The notes: a model not told the origin generated them from the sequence alone. Counted from the stretch's first letter, positions 1 through 8,364 are shown. The stretch: 64,000 bases of DNA from Blautia sp. AF19-10LB (GCF_003461245.1 NZ_QTWS01000018.1:18324-82323), one strand, 5' to 3'. Made by a program: numbers and translations.

Positions 1-768
1 GGACATTGTGATCGTTGAGTTCGCCGGACCACCTTTTGTCAGGTTGACGGACTCATCGAACAACTGTAATGTACCATTGATTGACATGATAAATGTCATG
101 ATAATTGTCGGTTTCAGAAGCGGAACTGTAATCTTCCAGAAAGTCTTCCAACCATTAGCACCATCGATCTTGGCTGCCTCGTATACAGAATATTCGATAT
201 TCTGAAGGCCTGCAAGATAGAATACCATGTTGTATCCTGTCCATCTCCAGATCAGCGCGATGATGATAACGATCTTGGCACTGGTGGAGTTTCCAAGGAA
301 GTTGTAGCCGGTAGATAAGATTCCAAGTTTGATCAGGATACTGTTGATCAGACCATCTGTTGCAAACATGGAACGGAAGATCAGGGAATAGGAAACCAGG
401 GATGTTGCACATGGAAGGAATACGCATGTACGGAAAAATCCTCTGAATTTCAGGTCTTTGTTGTTGAGCAGCTGTGCAAGTAAGATTGCGAGTACCAGCA
501 TGATCGGTACCTGAATGATCAGATACAGGAACGTATTGACAATTGACTGCTGGAATACCTTATCAGCCATGATACGCTGATAGTTACTGAAAATTGGTTC
601 TGCGAACCGCATGTTTGCTCCGGCACCTGTCTGTAAAGAAATGATAAATGCACGGATCATTGGATAAAAACTCATGATTGCGATCATCAGTGTTGCCGGC
701 AGAAGGAAAATCCATCCGGCAGCTCTCTGTTTCGCGATCAATGACATGCCTTTTTTCTTGGAATTCAC
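1..768 (-). CDS. Sugar ABC transporter permease, MalF/UgpA type (3' end outside window)
   Basis: Integral membrane permease of a carbohydrate importer; it should pair with the binding protein encoded just upstream. The visible 256 codons hold an N-terminal membrane helix with LLPATLMIAIMSFYP, several further hydrophobic helices, and the EAA loop (EAAKIDGANGWKTFW then PLLKP) that contacts the ATPase subunit. The start is taken as GTG at 768, because GGGGGAG lies five bases ahead of it; the in-frame ATG at 747 has no such site. The gene runs off the left edge, so the C-terminal helices are missing. It follows the binding-protein gene by about 100 nt that contains a hairpin, the usual order binding protein then permeases. 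The sugar carried cannot be read from the sequence. Confidence 0.93.
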   Translation of the reverse strand, partial: MNSKKKGMSLIAKQRAAGWIFLLPATLMIAIMSFYPMIRAFIISLQTGAGANMRFAEPIFSNYQRIMADKVFQQSIVNTFLYLIIQVPIMLVLAILLAQLLNNKDLKFRGFFRTCVFLPCATSLVSYSLIFRSMFATDGLINSILIKLGILSTGYNFLGNSTSAKIVIIIALIWRWTGYNMVFYLAGLQNIEYSVYEAAKIDGANGWKTFWKITVPLLKPTIIMTFIMSINGTLQLFDESVNLTKGGPANSTITMS

Positions 769-808
769 AGGAACTCCCCCTTTCAAACCTAACTTTTAAC
801 GCACGACA

Positions 809-828
809 GGGGACTGCAAGCAGTCCCC
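809..828 (-). other. Intercistronic stem-loop between binding-protein and permease genes
   Basis: GGGGACTG and CAGTCCCC pair as an 8-bp stem with a 4-nt loop. There is no T-run on either side, so it is not a classical terminator. In binding-protein operons such as malE-malF, hairpins at this point stabilise the upstream mRNA and let the binding protein outnumber the permease. That role is inferred here from position. Confidence 0.65.
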
Positions 829-869
829 CGCCTTGATTACTTATAAATGTTCACTTTTCGAGATTCAGA

Positions 870-2156
870 TTACTCTGTCATCTTGAATGCAAGTGTATCC
901 TGTGCTTCCTGAAGTGCGTCTTCTACAGATGTACCATTTACGATATTAACAACTGCTGTGTTGACACATTCTCTTGCTTCATAGTGATACGGTGTCTTTG
1001 TGAACTCCGGAATATGAGAAGAGTACTCTACAATTGTTGAGAAGATCGGCTGGTCATTGAAGAATTCGTTTGGCTCGTTGTAAACATCAGATTCTCCAGC
1101 TGGCAGGTAGCAGGAAATTGCTCCTGTTTCCGGAAGGATTGCATCATAGAAATCTGTGCTGGAACCAAATGTGCTTGCAAGGAAGTCCTCTGCGAGTTCT
1201 ACATTCTTGCAGTTAGATGTAATGTACCAGGAAGATCCACCGTTGTTAGCGTAGTTTGTTGCACTGTCAACATCGTCAACTTTTGGCATTGTTGTGATCT
1301 GCCACAGACCTTTCTGATCCTCTGTCTGCATCAGAGTAGCTGTGATCCAGTTACCATTTACGATACCAGCAGCCTCGCCGCTTGTGATTGTTGCAATGTA
1401 CTCATCCCAGTTGTTTACGAGTTTAACAACGTCGTTTTTAACAAGGTCTACATAAAGGTTGATGCATTTTTCTGCTGTGTCGTTTCCAACGATATAAGCT
1501 TCTCCGTCTTCATTTACGAAGTTAGCTCCGCAGGACTGCATCATCATCATCAGAGTGTCGCCGCCTGTAGCTTCGCTTGTAAGGAGGTATTTACCGGTCT
1601 TTTCATGAACGTCTTTACCGATTTCCATGAATTTGGACCATGTGATGTCTGTCAGGTCATCCAGTGTGTATCCAGCTTCGTCAAGGATATCTGTACGATA
1701 GCAGGCGATAACAGCACCGTTGTCGAACGGAACACCGTAATGTGTGTCATCTATCATTGAATAGGACTGTTTCAGTTTTCCGAAATCATCCCAGTTGATG
1801 TCCATATCTTTGAGATCTGTGAAAGCGTCCGGATAGCTCTTCAGATATTTCTGATAGCTGTTGTCCTGCATCAGAACGATGTCCGGAAGTGTGCTGTAGT
1901 CACCAGCGTTAGCTGCTGTTGTCAGTTTGGTCTGGCAGTCATCAGAAGATGTCTCAATAACGTCTACTGCAAATCCATCATGATCTTTTGCATACTGCTC
2001 ACCAGCCATCTGCATGGATTTGATGTTGAAGTTCTGATCCCATGCCCATACGGTTAAGGTGTTGTCATCGTCTGCTGCATAAACAGTTGTAGCTGCGCCG
2101 GCAAAGGATGCTGCCATAATACCTGTCATTAATACTGCAAGTAATTTTTTCTTCAT
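870..2156 (-). CDS. Extracellular sugar-binding protein, family 1
   Basis: Solute receptor of the ABC importer that includes the downstream permease. Length (428 aa) fits family 1 binding proteins. Residues 1-28 form a signal peptide: MKKK, a hydrophobic stretch, then VYAADD, a good signal peptidase I site. The mature part opens with TLTVWAWDQ, the usual first strand of the fold. Oddly there is no lipobox cysteine, although Gram-positive binding proteins are normally lipoproteins; the truncated relative at the right end of this window does have LSGC. The start is supported by AAGGAGG nine bases ahead of ATG. The product may be freely secreted or held in another way. Ligand unknown. Confidence 0.93.
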   Translation of the reverse strand: MKKKLLAVLMTGIMAASFAGAATTVYAADDDNTLTVWAWDQNFNIKSMQMAGEQYAKDHDGFAVDVIETSSDDCQTKLTTAANAGDYSTLPDIVLMQDNSYQKYLKSYPDAFTDLKDMDINWDDFGKLKQSYSMIDDTHYGVPFDNGAVIACYRTDILDEAGYTLDDLTDITWSKFMEIGKDVHEKTGKYLLTSEATGGDTLMMMMQSCGANFVNEDGEAYIVGNDTAEKCINLYVDLVKNDVVKLVNNWDEYIATITSGEAAGIVNGNWITATLMQTEDQKGLWQITTMPKVDDVDSATNYANNGGSSWYITSNCKNVELAEDFLASTFGSSTDFYDAILPETGAISCYLPAGESDVYNEPNEFFNDQPIFSTIVEYSSHIPEFTKTPYHYEARECVNTAVVNIVNGTSVEDALQEAQDTLAFKMTE

Positions 2157-2212
2157 TTAGATGTCCTCCTTTTATTAAGCGTATTCTTTTACCCCGAATT
2201 GCTTATGAATCA

Positions 2213-2222
2213 ATTATAGCAT
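2213..2222 (-). promoter_or_regulatory. Extended -10 promoter of the sugar-binding protein gene
   Basis: On the minus strand TG-C-TATAAT is a perfect extended -10 element, 57 nt upstream of the start codon. No good -35 hexamer is visible, as is common with extended -10 promoters. Confidence 0.65.
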
Positions 2223-2367
2223 CCGATTCAATAGGATAGTTTGCAGAATCATTTACATAATGTGCATTTTCGACTATTTTGTGTATTTCGCACTATTTAC
2301 ATGATTCATTTTTGGGTTTTTTGTTTGTTTTTCGCATTCATGCGTTTTTTGTCGTATCATTTTGATG

Positions 2368-2421
2368 AAAAAAATCCTCTCTTTTCGACAGAATGCATAG
2401 ATTCTTTGTTTCCAAGAGAGG
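2368..2421 (-). terminator. Terminator of the small membrane-protein gene
   Basis: CCTCTCTT (2414-2421 on the minus strand) pairs with AAGAGAGG (2376-2383), with an inner AGAAT/ATTCT helix. On the minus strand it is followed by ATTTTTTT. It lies about 70 nt after the stop at 2488. A shorter T-run on the plus side would also allow plus-strand termination. Confidence 0.7.
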
Positions 2422-2487
2422 TTTTTGTTCTTATTTCATAAATTTTTCATTCATTTTTTGTACATATTTCACATATTTTTTCACATT

Positions 2488-3000
2488 TTATGCAAAATAG
2501 ACTTTTTGAGGATGCAGGGTTTTTATGGTATGCAGCATCTCATCCGTCAGATCAAGAAGAAGTTTTATTTTGTTTCCGTCCTCTTTTACGATCATTGTGT
2601 AGTATGGCACATCATCGTCGTAGGATGTGTAATCGTATTTTTTAAGCTTTTCTGTGCCGCCGTTTTTCTTGTATTTTGCAACGCTTTCGTGCCAGTGCGG
2701 CGCGGTCACTTCCATGTTTTTGAGTTCCAGGACATGAGCGGTCTTGCGGTATTTCTTGCCATAGATCACATCGATGGTAAGTGTATCGCTCTCAAGTGTG
2801 TACTCGTAATCTTTCTGGCTGAAGACATCATACACGAAATAAAGTGCCGCCAGCAAAAATCCTGCAAGCATGAAGGACTGAGAGATCGTGATTCCGAGTA
2901 TTACAAAGAACACGGCAAAAATGATCATGACTTTTCGCAGGATACCGGACATGCTTTTTTTCTTCCGGGATACCTGCTCTACAATTTTGTAATCGTACAT
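2488..3000 (-). CDS. Small membrane protein of unknown function
   Basis: 170 aa. Two adjacent membrane helices (about residues 22-41 and 43-60) follow a basic N-terminus. The rest is a soluble, lysine-rich, beta-looking domain (YEYTLESDTLTIDVIYG, then a KVYFA C-terminus) probably facing the cytoplasm. The pattern resembles small conserved Lachnospiraceae membrane proteins (possibly the DUF6106 type, which I cannot verify). AAAGGAA precedes the ATG. It is followed by its own terminator and lies 31 nt downstream of the AraC-family gene, so they may share a transcript. No function is proposed. Confidence 0.8.
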   Translation of the reverse strand: MYDYKIVEQVSRKKKSMSGILRKVMIIFAVFFVILGITISQSFMLAGFLLAALYFVYDVFSQKDYEYTLESDTLTIDVIYGKKYRKTAHVLELKNMEVTAPHWHESVAKYKKNGGTEKLKKYDYTSYDDDVPYYTMIVKEDGNKIKLLLDLTDEMLHTIKTLHPQKVYFA

Positions 3001-3031
3001 TAAAAAATTCCTTTCTGTTTTGGATTCTATT

Positions 3032-3970
3032 CTACCATCCCTCTTCTGAGTGGATGTCGAATTTCAGGATCTGCTGTTCGTAGCTTTCCGGGCGTTTTCG
3101 CCATTCGATCGGGGTAACTCCCATAAGCTGCTTAAAGTTCCGGTTAAACGTTGAGTTTGTCGTAAATCCGCACTTGTGGGCAATATCCGCCACCGGCGCA
3201 TCTGTTTTCTGCAGAAGATCACAGGCAGTCTGGATTCGCACGGTATTGATATATTCCAGCGGGCTTACTTTCATATAAGAGGTAAAAAGCCGTCGAAAAT
3301 GTGTCTCACTGATGTGGCAGCTTTTTGCGAGATTTTCGATCTTGATATCTTCCATGTAGTGATCGGATATGTAATCGAGAGATCTGGAGATCATGTTCGT
3401 GATCTTTCCCTTTTCTTCCGGAACTCTCTCTTCTGCTTCATTTCGATTCATTCTGGCAATTTCCGCCAGAAGTGACGCAAGGATTCCTTTTGCTTCCTCA
3501 AGATAAAATTCCTCGCCATTTCGCATAATATCCATGATCTTGAGGATCTTGGATGCTACAGAAGTATTGTCTGCTTCTTTTAGAAACAGTGGTTTGGAAT
3601 AAATACGCTGGAGCATTTTTTCTGCTTTTACAGGATTGTCCAGAAATTTCCGAAGAAATCCCTCTACATCGATAAACAGATACTCCCACTGGCTAAGATC
3701 TCCCGGATCACTGTTCGTAGTATGAGGATAATTCGGTGGAAGGACCGTAAACTCTCTTCCATGAAAACGCACCATATCCTCTCCCAGAATCAGATGCCCC
3801 TCTCCCTCATAGCAAAAGCCGATCTCAAGATAATTATGAAAATGAAGATAATCCACACCTTTGCCATAATTCTGCCGCCACTTCTGCCCCAGCAATGCCA
3901 GGATCGGGCTCCCCGCCGGCATCTGGTAGTAACGGAACTCCATCTTGGGTTTTTTTCTCTTTTTCGCCAT
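3032..3970 (-). CDS. AraC-family transcriptional regulator
   Basis: 312 aa. The N-terminal cupin-type sensing domain (about residues 10-150, with HFHNYLEIGFCYEGEG) is of the kind that binds sugars. It is followed by a linker and two C-terminal helix-turn-helix units (about 195-300: ISDHYMEDIKIENLAKSCHIS; FTTNSTFNRNFKQLMG; VTPIEWR). Such proteins usually activate sugar-uptake or glycosidase genes. The binding-protein operon downstream on the same strand is the obvious candidate target; this is inferred from proximity. GGAGGG precedes the ATG. The ligand is unknown. Confidence 0.92.
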   Translation of the reverse strand: MAKKRKKPKMEFRYYQMPAGSPILALLGQKWRQNYGKGVDYLHFHNYLEIGFCYEGEGHLILGEDMVRFHGREFTVLPPNYPHTTNSDPGDLSQWEYLFIDVEGFLRKFLDNPVKAEKMLQRIYSKPLFLKEADNTSVASKILKIMDIMRNGEEFYLEEAKGILASLLAEIARMNRNEAEERVPEEKGKITNMISRSLDYISDHYMEDIKIENLAKSCHISETHFRRLFTSYMKVSPLEYINTVRIQTACDLLQKTDAPVADIAHKCGFTTNSTFNRNFKQLMGVTPIEWRKRPESYEQQILKFDIHSEEGW

Positions 3971-4023
3971 TGTATCCCTCCGTTTCTCAGAGATATTGTA
4001 TTATTGTACAACAAAAAAAGGGT

Positions 4024-4066
4024 AAAAAAAAGACCTCTCTGCCATAACTGGCATTGAGATCTTTTT
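4024..4066 (-). terminator. Terminator of pflB-pflA
   Basis: A hairpin at 4032-4061 with outer GATCTC/GAGGTC (one mismatch) and inner TGCCA/TGGCA. On the minus strand eight Ts follow. It begins 27 nt after the pflA stop. A T-run on the other side would make it bidirectional. Confidence 0.8.
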
Positions 4067-4088
4067 CTTTTCCAGTCTTCTGACCGGT

Positions 4089-4826
4089 TTATATCGCTCC
4101 CAGAATTTCTCTGGCATTGTCGATCCGTTCCTTCGAAGGTGGTCTGACACCTTCCAGCGGATAAGGAATTCCTAGCTGTTCCCACTTAAATACACCAAGT
4201 GTATGGTACGGAAGCACTTCGACTCTCTCCACTGTTTTTAAAGTATGGATAAAATCTGCAAGCCTGTGGAGATACTCATCTTTATCGCTGCCTCCCGGAA
4301 CCAGTACGTGGCGGATCCACATCGGTTTTCCCATATCTGACAATTTCCGTGCCATTGCCAGAATATTTTTGTTGGACTGTCCTGTAAGCTTGATATGTTC
4401 TTCTTCGTCAATCTGCTTGATGTCCAGAAGAACAAGATCAGTATACTTCATAAGCTCCAGCCATTTGGAATAAAAAGGTTCCTTTTCTGTGTAAGGATTG
4501 GCACTGGTATCAAGAGTCGTATGAACTCCTGCGGCCTTTGCCTGACGGAAAAATTCAATCAGGAAATCAATCTGAAGAAGAGGTTCTCCTCCACTCACAG
4601 TGATCCCGCCTTTGTTACCCCAGTAATTCTTATAGCGAAGAGCCTGTTTCAGAAGCTGAGACGGGGTGTACTGCTGCCCCTCTCCCATTTTCCAGGTGTC
4701 CGGATTATGGCAGAACTGGCAGCGCATTGCACATCCACTCAGGAATATCACATATCTGACGCCCGGTCCGTCTACTGATCCGAAGCTTTCCAGAGAATGG
4801 ACATATCCTTTGATTTCTTCACTCAT
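4089..4826 (-). CDS. pflA: Pyruvate formate-lyase activating enzyme
   Basis: Radical-SAM enzyme that abstracts a hydrogen from the active-site glycine of PflB, switching the lyase on under anoxia. 245 aa, the usual length. The 4Fe-4S cluster motif CAMRCQFC lies near residue 33, followed by HNPDTW. TVSGGEPLLQ matches the SAM-binding GGE motif. It starts two bases after the pflB stop. No clear Shine-Dalgarno is visible there, so translation is probably coupled to termination on pflB. The adjacency to its substrate gene makes the assignment firm. The terminator at 4024-4066 ends the operon. Confidence 0.97.
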   Translation of the reverse strand: MSEEIKGYVHSLESFGSVDGPGVRYVIFLSGCAMRCQFCHNPDTWKMGEGQQYTPSQLLKQALRYKNYWGNKGGITVSGGEPLLQIDFLIEFFRQAKAAGVHTTLDTSANPYTEKEPFYSKWLELMKYTDLVLLDIKQIDEEEHIKLTGQSNKNILAMARKLSDMGKPMWIRHVLVPGGSDKDEYLHRLADFIHTLKTVERVEVLPYHTLGVFKWEQLGIPYPLEGVRPPSKERIDNAREILGAI

Positions 4827-4828
4827 TA

Positions 4829-7084
4829 TTACATTCTGTCGTGGCAGGTTCTGGCAATAACATCCAGCTGCTGCTCTCTTGTAAGGTCGATGAATTTAAC
4901 GGCATATCCGGATACACGGATTGTGAAGTTTGCATACTCTTCTTTTTCCGGATGTTCCATAGCATCAATCAGTTTTTCTTTACCGAATACGTTAACATTG
5001 AGGTGATGAGCACCCTGATCAAAGTATCCGTCAAGCACACGAACAAGGTTCTCTGTACGTTCTTCTTCTGTATGTCCCAGAGCATCAGGGTTGATGGTCT
5101 GAGTATTGGAGATACCGTCAAGGGCATCTTCATAGTCCAGTTTTGCAACAGAGTTGAGGGATGCAAGAAGTCCGTTCTGCTCTGCTCCATAGGACGGGTT
5201 GGCACCAGGTGCCAGCGGTTCGCCTGCTTTTCTTCCATCCGGAAGAGATCCTGTAGCTTTACCATAAACAACGTTGGATGTAATGGTAAGAATGGAAGTA
5301 GTAGGTTTGGAATCACGATAGGTATGGATGTGTTTCAGTTTCTCAAGGAATGTAGAAAGCAGTGTTGTTGCGATCTCATCTGCTCTGTCATCATCGTTAC
5401 CATAACGTGGGAAGTCACCTTCTACGATGAAGTCTGTTGTGATTCCGTCTTCATCACGAACAGCTTTAACTTTTGCATATTTGATAGCGGACAGGGAGTC
5501 TACTACGTGAGAGAATCCTGCGATACCAGTTGCGAAAGAACGGTCAACCTTTGTATCGATCAGAGCCATCTCTGCTGCTTCATAGTAGTATTTGTCATGC
5601 ATGTAGTGGATCATGTTCAGTGTTCCAACATACAGATGAGCCAGCCAGTCCATCATCTTGTCATATTTAGCAACTACTTCGTCATAATCAAGATACTCAG
5701 AAGTAATCGGCTGATAGTTCGGTCCTACCTGCTGTTTTGTCTTCTCATCAACACCACCGTTGATAGCGTAAAGAAGGCATTTTGCAAGGTTTGCACGAGC
5801 TCCGAAGAACTGCATTTCCTTACCTGTCTCAGTAGCGGATACACAGCAGCAGATGCTGTAGTCATCACCCCATACCGGACGCATAACATCATCGTTCTCA
5901 TACTGAACAGAGCTTGTCAGTACAGAGATGTCAGCTGTATATTTTTTGAAGTTTTCAGGCAGTCTTGAAGAATACAGAACTGTAAGGTTCGGTTCCGGAG
6001 CCGGTCCCATGTTTTCCAGTGTATGCAGGAAACGGAAGTCGTTCTTTGTTACCATGGAACGTCCGTCCTGTCCCATACCTGCAACTTCCAGAGTTGCCCA
6101 TACCGGGTCACCGGAGAACAGCTGGTTGTAAGAAGGAATACGGGCAAATTTAACCATACGGAATTTCATTACCATGTGGTCAACAAGCTCCTGAGCTTCT
6201 TTCTCTGTAAGAGTTCCGTTCTCAAGGTCTCTTTCAATATAAACATCAAGGAATGTGGAAATACGTCCAACACTCATTGCAGCACCGTTCTGAGTCTTGA
6301 TTGCTGCAAGATATCCGAAATACAGCCACTGGAATGCTTCTCTTGCATTCTTAGCCGGCTCGGAAATATCAAATCCGTATGCTTCAGCCATAACCTTCAT
6401 GCCTTTGAGAGCACGGATCTGATCAGCGATCTCTTCACGAAGCTGGAAGTCATAACGTCTCATACCCTGACGGTCGCATGCTGCGAAGTCTTTCTGTTTT
6501 CCTTCGATCAAAGCATCGATACCATACAGAGCAACTCGTCTGTAGTCACCAACGATACGTCCACGTCCGTAAGTATCCGGAAGACCTGTCAGGATCTTGC
6601 TGTGACGGGCTAATTTCATCTCTGGTGTGTAGATATCAAATACACCCTGGTTGTGTGTTTTGAATTCATAGTTGTGGAATACGTCTTTGATCTTGTCGCT
6701 TACTTTGTATCCGTAAGTTTCGCATGCCTGCTCTGCCATTTTGATTCCACCGTATGGCATAAATGCACGTTTCAGCGGTTTGTCAGTCTGAAGACCAACA
6801 ACTGTTTCAAGATCTTTAAGATCTTCGTCGATGTATCCCGGGCCATATGCTGTCAGAGATGTAACAACCTCTGTTTCCATATCCAGAACTCCGCCTTTGG
6901 CACGTTCTTCTTTCTGCAGTTCCTGAAGTTTTCCCCACAGTTTGTTTGTTGCTTCTGTTGGTTCTTCCAGGAAGGAAGCATCTCCGTCATATGGTGTGTA
7001 GTTCATTGAGATAAAGTTACGAACGTCGATTTTTTCTTTCCAACGGTTTCCTTTGAAACCTTCCCACTGTGAAAAGTTTTTCAT
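4829..7084 (-). CDS. pflB: Formate C-acetyltransferase (pyruvate formate-lyase)
   Basis: Cytosolic glycyl-radical enzyme: pyruvate + CoA gives acetyl-CoA + formate. 751 aa from the ATG at 7084, which is preceded by AGAGGTG. The frame stays open for 31 further codons upstream, but those are leader sequence and overlap the operator candidate. Catalytic cysteines lie in [11 protein letters not shown] (Cys412-414; canonical enzymes have two adjacent cysteines). The glycyl-radical motif RVSGYAV places the radical on Gly726. [15 protein letters not shown] and the C-terminal TCHDRM are typical of true PFL rather than glycerol or choline lyases. It is followed immediately by pflA. A sigma-A promoter and a 20-bp palindrome lie upstream. 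Confidence 0.97.
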   Translation of the reverse strand: MKNFSQWEGFKGNRWKEKIDVRNFISMNYTPYDGDASFLEEPTEATNKLWGKLQELQKEERAKGGVLDMETEVVTSLTAYGPGYIDEDLKDLETVVGLQTDKPLKRAFMPYGGIKMAEQACETYGYKVSDKIKDVFHNYEFKTHNQGVFDIYTPEMKLARHSKILTGLPDTYGRGRIVGDYRRVALYGIDALIEGKQKDFAACDRQGMRRYDFQLREEIADQIRALKGMKVMAEAYGFDISEPAKNAREAFQWLYFGYLAAIKTQNGAAMSVGRISTFLDVYIERDLENGTLTEKEAQELVDHMVMKFRMVKFARIPSYNQLFSGDPVWATLEVAGMGQDGRSMVTKNDFRFLHTLENMGPAPEPNLTVLYSSRLPENFKKYTADISVLTSSVQYENDDVMRPVWGDDYSICCCVSATETGKEMQFFGARANLAKCLLYAINGGVDEKTKQQVGPNYQPITSEYLDYDEVVAKYDKMMDWLAHLYVGTLNMIHYMHDKYYYEAAEMALIDTKVDRSFATGIAGFSHVVDSLSAIKYAKVKAVRDEDGITTDFIVEGDFPRYGNDDDRADEIATTLLSTFLEKLKHIHTYRDSKPTTSILTITSNVVYGKATGSLPDGRKAGEPLAPGANPSYGAEQNGLLASLNSVAKLDYEDALDGISNTQTINPDALGHTEEERTENLVRVLDGYFDQGAHHLNVNVFGKEKLIDAMEHPEKEEYANFTIRVSGYAVKFIDLTREQQLDVIARTCHDRM

Positions 7085-7177
7085 TTTGCACCTCTCTAAT
7101 ATATGATTTATTCCGCGTATGTCCCGTCTAACTTTTCTTGCAAAAGAAAAATAAGACCGGAATCTTATTAGTTTCAA

Positions 7178-7197
7178 GTGAACACTCCCTTGTTCAC
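7178..7197 (-). promoter_or_regulatory. Palindromic operator candidate at the pflB transcription start
   Basis: GTGAAC-N8-GTTCAC, perfect 6-bp arms. It lies directly downstream of the -10 box, about +1 to +20, where a bound repressor would block transcription. The arms resemble neither the TTGTTAA half-site of clostridial Rex nor the short CRP/FNR spacing, so the regulator is unknown. Confidence 0.5.
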
Positions 7198-7203
7198 GCC
7201 GCT

Positions 7204-7233
7204 AGTGTACACTATGGAATACGCCGTTGTCAA
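7204..7233 (-). promoter_or_regulatory. Sigma-A promoter of pflBA
   Basis: TTGACA (7228-7233) and TACACT (7204-7209) separated by 18 bp on the minus strand, about 120 nt upstream of the pflB ATG. The -35 is a perfect match and the -10 has 4 of 6. Confidence 0.7.
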
Positions 7234-7348
7234 TCGATTAGCGCATGCTTTTAATTTAATACAATTTGTAGCTGTGTCTTGATATTTTTTATCAACATGT
7301 TGTGGTTTTGTACTTTTTTACGTTCAAAAAATGTACCCGGAAAAGTAC

Positions 7349-7373
7349 AAAAAAGCAGCCTCTCGCTGCTTTT
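7349..7373 (-). terminator. Terminator of the TetR gene
   Basis: GCAGC and GCTGC arms (7355-7359, 7365-7369) with a 5-nt loop, flanked by A/T runs that extend the stem and end in TTTTTT on the minus strand. It overlaps the stop codon of the regulator. Confidence 0.85.
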
Positions 7374-8007
7374 ATATTCCCCCGTTCCACACATCAATAT
7401 GCAGAAGCTGGAACAATAATGCAAATACTGTTTTGTAGATCGTTCGTGCCTTGAGAGCTGTCTTGTCCATATATCCAAGATGCATTTTGACTGCTACAGA
7501 TACGGTGCTGTCGATGATGTTGGACACGATCACCTCCGGATCCATCAGATCGGACACCCCAAACATCCTGCCGGTCTCTACCATATAATTAACGAATACT
7601 TCAAAGCTCTGCTGCCGCACCTCAAGGATCTTCTTAGTATAGTGTGCTGACTGGCAAAATCTCCAGTAAAAAATGGTCTGTTCCGGATCACTCATAAGGA
7701 ATTCCCAATATGCACTCCAGAGAGTCCAGCACATAGATTCCAGATCCTCTGCTGTCTTAAGCTCTGCCTTCTGGTTCTGGATCAGATTCTGGATCATTCC
7801 TACAACCTTGCCGTCTACTTCAAAAAAAGATGTCTCCATCAGATCGAACAGATCCTTGTAACACTGATAAATATACGGGTCGGAAAGCCCGCATCCCTTT
7901 GATACTTTACGGACGGTAACGCCTTCGATGCCTTCTTCTGCTACTACTTTATATATGGAACGCTGAAGTCTTTCTTTTAATTCTTCTTTTGTATATTTTC
8001 GAGCCAT
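7372..8007 (-). CDS. TetR-family regulator under a c-di-GMP riboswitch
   Basis: 211 aa from the ATG at 8007, preceded by AGAAGGAGAG. The N-terminal helix-turn-helix (about residues 8-55: EELKERLQRSIYKVV, then GVTVRKVSKGCGLSDPYIYQ) is typical of TetR DNA-binding domains. The rest is an all-helical ligand or dimer domain with no recognisable ligand motif. The frame stays open to 8160, but that part is the riboswitch and not protein. The transcript starts with a GEMM-I aptamer and a terminator, so synthesis should respond to cyclic di-nucleotide. Divergently placed from the Ter-type operon starting at 8365, which is a plausible target; the target is inferred. Confidence 0.88.
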   Translation of the reverse strand: MARKYTKEELKERLQRSIYKVVAEEGIEGVTVRKVSKGCGLSDPYIYQCYKDLFDLMETSFFEVDGKVVGMIQNLIQNQKAELKTAEDLESMCWTLWSAYWEFLMSDPEQTIFYWRFCQSAHYTKKILEVRQQSFEVFVNYMVETGRMFGVSDLMDPEVIVSNIIDSTVSVAVKMHLGYMDKTALKARTIYKTVFALLFQLLHIDVWNGGI

Positions 8008-8081
8008 TACACTCTCCTTCTGTATGCCGTTGATTTGGTTAAATTTGACCGAATCCCGACTGCTGACTTCGCTTTTTACAT

Positions 8082-8119
8082 AAAAAAAGCAAGACAGCAG
8101 ATGGATTCTCTGTTCTTGC
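8082..8119 (-). terminator. Terminator of the riboswitch expression platform
   Basis: On the minus strand GCAAG-A-ACAG (8119-8110) pairs with CTGT-CTTGC (8097-8089), followed by seven Ts. The 5' arm begins inside the last bases of the aptamer (GTTGC). Aptamer closure and terminator formation should therefore compete, which favours ligand turning the gene on; that direction is inferred. Confidence 0.8.
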
Positions 8120-8190
8120 AACTGGCTGGCTCGTTCTCGGCCCCTATAGCTTTGCGTCACTGCGTTACCACAGCTTTGCCTTTATGAAGT
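8115..8190 (-). promoter_or_regulatory. Cyclic-di-GMP-I (GEMM-I) riboswitch aptamer
   Basis: Read on the minus strand, the conserved core is all present. GGCAAAGC is followed by a hairpin CTGTG-GTAA-CGCAG with a GNRA tetraloop. Then come TGACGCAAAGCTATAGGG and a second helix ending AGCCAGTTGC. These are hallmarks of the GEMM-I family, which binds c-di-GMP (some variants bind cGAMP). A candidate promoter TTGAAA-N17-TACCAT would start the RNA near 8190. It sits in the leader of the TetR gene on the same strand. Confidence 0.9.
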
Positions 8191-8244
8191 TAAGTTCATG
8201 GTAACGTAAATTCTGCATTTTTTCAAGGGTTTTGATCCAAATAA

Positions 8245-8279
8245 GTAAAAATTAATGTAAATGTTAAAGTAAATGTTAA
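8245..8279 (+). repeat. Three 12-bp direct repeats upstream of the TerD-like gene (Pho-box-like)
   Basis: GTAAAAATTAA (8245), GTAAATGTTAA (8257) and GTAAATGTTAA (8269) repeat with a period of 12. On the opposite strand this reads TTAACA-N6-TTAACA-N6-TTAATT, which resembles the TTAACA-type direct repeats bound by PhoP/OmpR-family response regulators. The array ends about 30 nt upstream of the -10 element of the plus-strand operon, a position suited to activation. Confidence 0.6.
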
Positions 8280-8308
8280 CCTGATTTATTTTAATTCATG
8301 GTGTAACA

Positions 8309-8317
8309 TGGTATGAT
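8309..8317 (+). promoter_or_regulatory. Extended -10 promoter of the TerD/AIM24 operon
   Basis: TG-G-TATGAT, 48 nt upstream of the ATG at 8365. No clear -35 is visible, consistent with the activator-type repeats just upstream. Confidence 0.5.
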
Positions 8318-8364
8318 TAGAACAGTGAACAATGTAGTATCAATAAAATACGGGGAGGTAAACT

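Larger units (their letters stand above)
2157..2487. other. AT-rich intergenic region (331 nt)
   Basis: Holds the promoter of the binding-protein gene at its left end and the terminator of the small membrane-protein gene in the middle. The short plus-strand reading frames here are low-complexity Phe/His-rich translations without ribosome sites. Nothing else was recognised. Confidence 0.7.

Noticed and set aside
2241..3003. Plus-strand frames upstream of and over the small membrane protein gene
   Set aside because: Low-complexity Phe/His-rich translations in AT-rich DNA; lie opposite a better-supported gene.
4841..5968. Open frame of 375 codons opposite pflB
   Set aside because: Cys- and Phe-rich shadow from the high codon bias of pflB.
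7085..7177. N-terminal extension of pflB
   Set aside because: No ribosome site upstream, reaches into the operator region, and PFL proteins start at the later Met.
8008..8160. N-terminal extension of the TetR frame
   Set aside because: The stretch is the riboswitch and its terminator; the true start at 8007 has a strong ribosome site.
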